From NCBI RefSeq assembly GCF_020736845.1, contig NZ_JAFFQR010000105.1:241513-305512 (forward strand): a stretch of DNA of 64,000 nucleotides, read 5' to 3'. The notes under the pieces are model-generated. The model was not told the origin of the DNA. It saw only the letters and a list, made by a program, of their open reading frames with translations, and ran no database searches. The position numbers and the translations under genes were made by a program. This document shows positions 63,676 through 64,000 of the stretch, piece by piece (the first letter of the stretch is position 1; each line of letters begins with the position of its first letter). The stretch is from Paenibacillus farraposensis (GTDB lineage Bacteria > Bacillota > Bacilli > Paenibacillales > Paenibacillaceae).

Positions 63676-64000
63676 TTCAGGAATGCTGCTGCAAGGAGTT
63701 GTCGAAGCTGCCGGACAAGCAGACAATGCGACTCCTTCAACTGATTCGATACAATTTACAAATATAGTGGTAAACGAACAGTCACTAAACTCAAAGACCA
63801 AACCTATGCTGATCAATGGCAAGCTTATGGTCCTGCTTAAATATTTTGCCGAAGCAGTGGGTGCAACTTATCATTGGGATGTTAAAAAAAGCTTGTCACG
63901 TTAAAAAAATGGGCAGAACCCGTGCAGCTCAAAGAACGATCACATAAAAGCCAGCAACTGCTTACCTATGAGATACTAGGTAAAGAGCTTTATATACCGC
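63656..64000 (+). pseudogene. Copper-amine-oxidase-like domain protein, frameshifted and cut by window edge
   Basis: From ATG 63656, overlapping the upstream gene by 20 bp, the frame reads MQPKSDNSGMLLQGVVEAAG and MLINGKLMVLLKYFAEAVGA, resembling a Cu_amine_oxidN1 unit. It stops at 63904. If one more A is allowed in the run of seven A's near 63885, the frame continues KLVTLKKWAEPVQLKERSHK to the window end. The break is therefore a single homopolymer slip, either real or a sequencing error. Confidence 0.65.

Overview
The window is a piece of a low-to-mid GC Gram-positive spore former, almost certainly Paenibacillus and probably close to P. polymyxa. Pointers are the CwlJ/GerQ germination pair, a GH74 xyloglucanase carrying X2 and CBM3 modules, a ydaO-type c-di-AMP leader on a LysM-3D protein, copper-amine-oxidase-like stalk proteins, strong AGGAGG ribosome sites, and frequent TTG and GTG starts. 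No rRNA, tRNA or CRISPR array was seen.

Layout. 1-790 is the end of a sensor histidine kinase. 871-5728 is glycogen synthesis (glgC divergent from glgB-glgA). 5791-7323 holds two broken genes. 7473-9645 is a polar amino-acid ABC importer. 9820-10736 is the c-di-AMP riboswitch and its cell-wall protein. 10935-15649 holds a polysaccharide deacetylase, an old yellow enzyme (namA) and a PspA-DUF350-DUF4178-DUF4247 envelope-stress cluster. 15789-17611 is moeA-mobB. 17616-18716 is an XerS-like recombinase. 18832-23102 is mixed (GNAT, AEC carrier, stalk protein, dead SDR, DsbA-like). 23315-29098 is a complete ribose operon, rbsRKDACB. 29231-30248 is a Fur box in front of a dead FecCD permease. 31269-34409 is the xyloglucanase.

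34505-44160 is the accessory core. It contains a UvrA remnant with ruined ATPase motifs, a second tyrosine recombinase, Tn3 and IS remnants, a MarR-hydrolase pair, a MutS2-like ATPase without the Smr nuclease domain, and an MFS exporter. The MutS2-like gene has an elaborate leader: a strong promoter, a 7-codon reading frame, a 12-bp repeat that can pair with that frame, and two intrinsic terminators. This is the layout of antibiotic-responsive, ribosome-mediated attenuators. Both the MutS2-like gene and the MFS gene lie singly between direct repeats that resemble the Firmicute dif site. This pair of observations is the best candidate for an undescribed system here: resistance-type genes in dif-bounded modules, one of them possibly a drug-inducible ribosome-rescue factor.

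44262-63904 returns to ordinary genes: DUF3900, ldh, amino-acid permease, lipoprotein, cwlJ-gerQ, CNNM/CBS transporter, bioB under a BirA operator, M29 aminopeptidase, MBL hydrolase, aldose epimerase, fumC and a NAGPA-domain protein.

About ten genes are broken by stops, frameshifts or deletions. Some (UvrA, FecCD, GldA, antiporter, transposon remnants) are clearly decayed. Others (a single in-frame TAA at 50518, a poly-A slip near 63880) could be sequencing errors.
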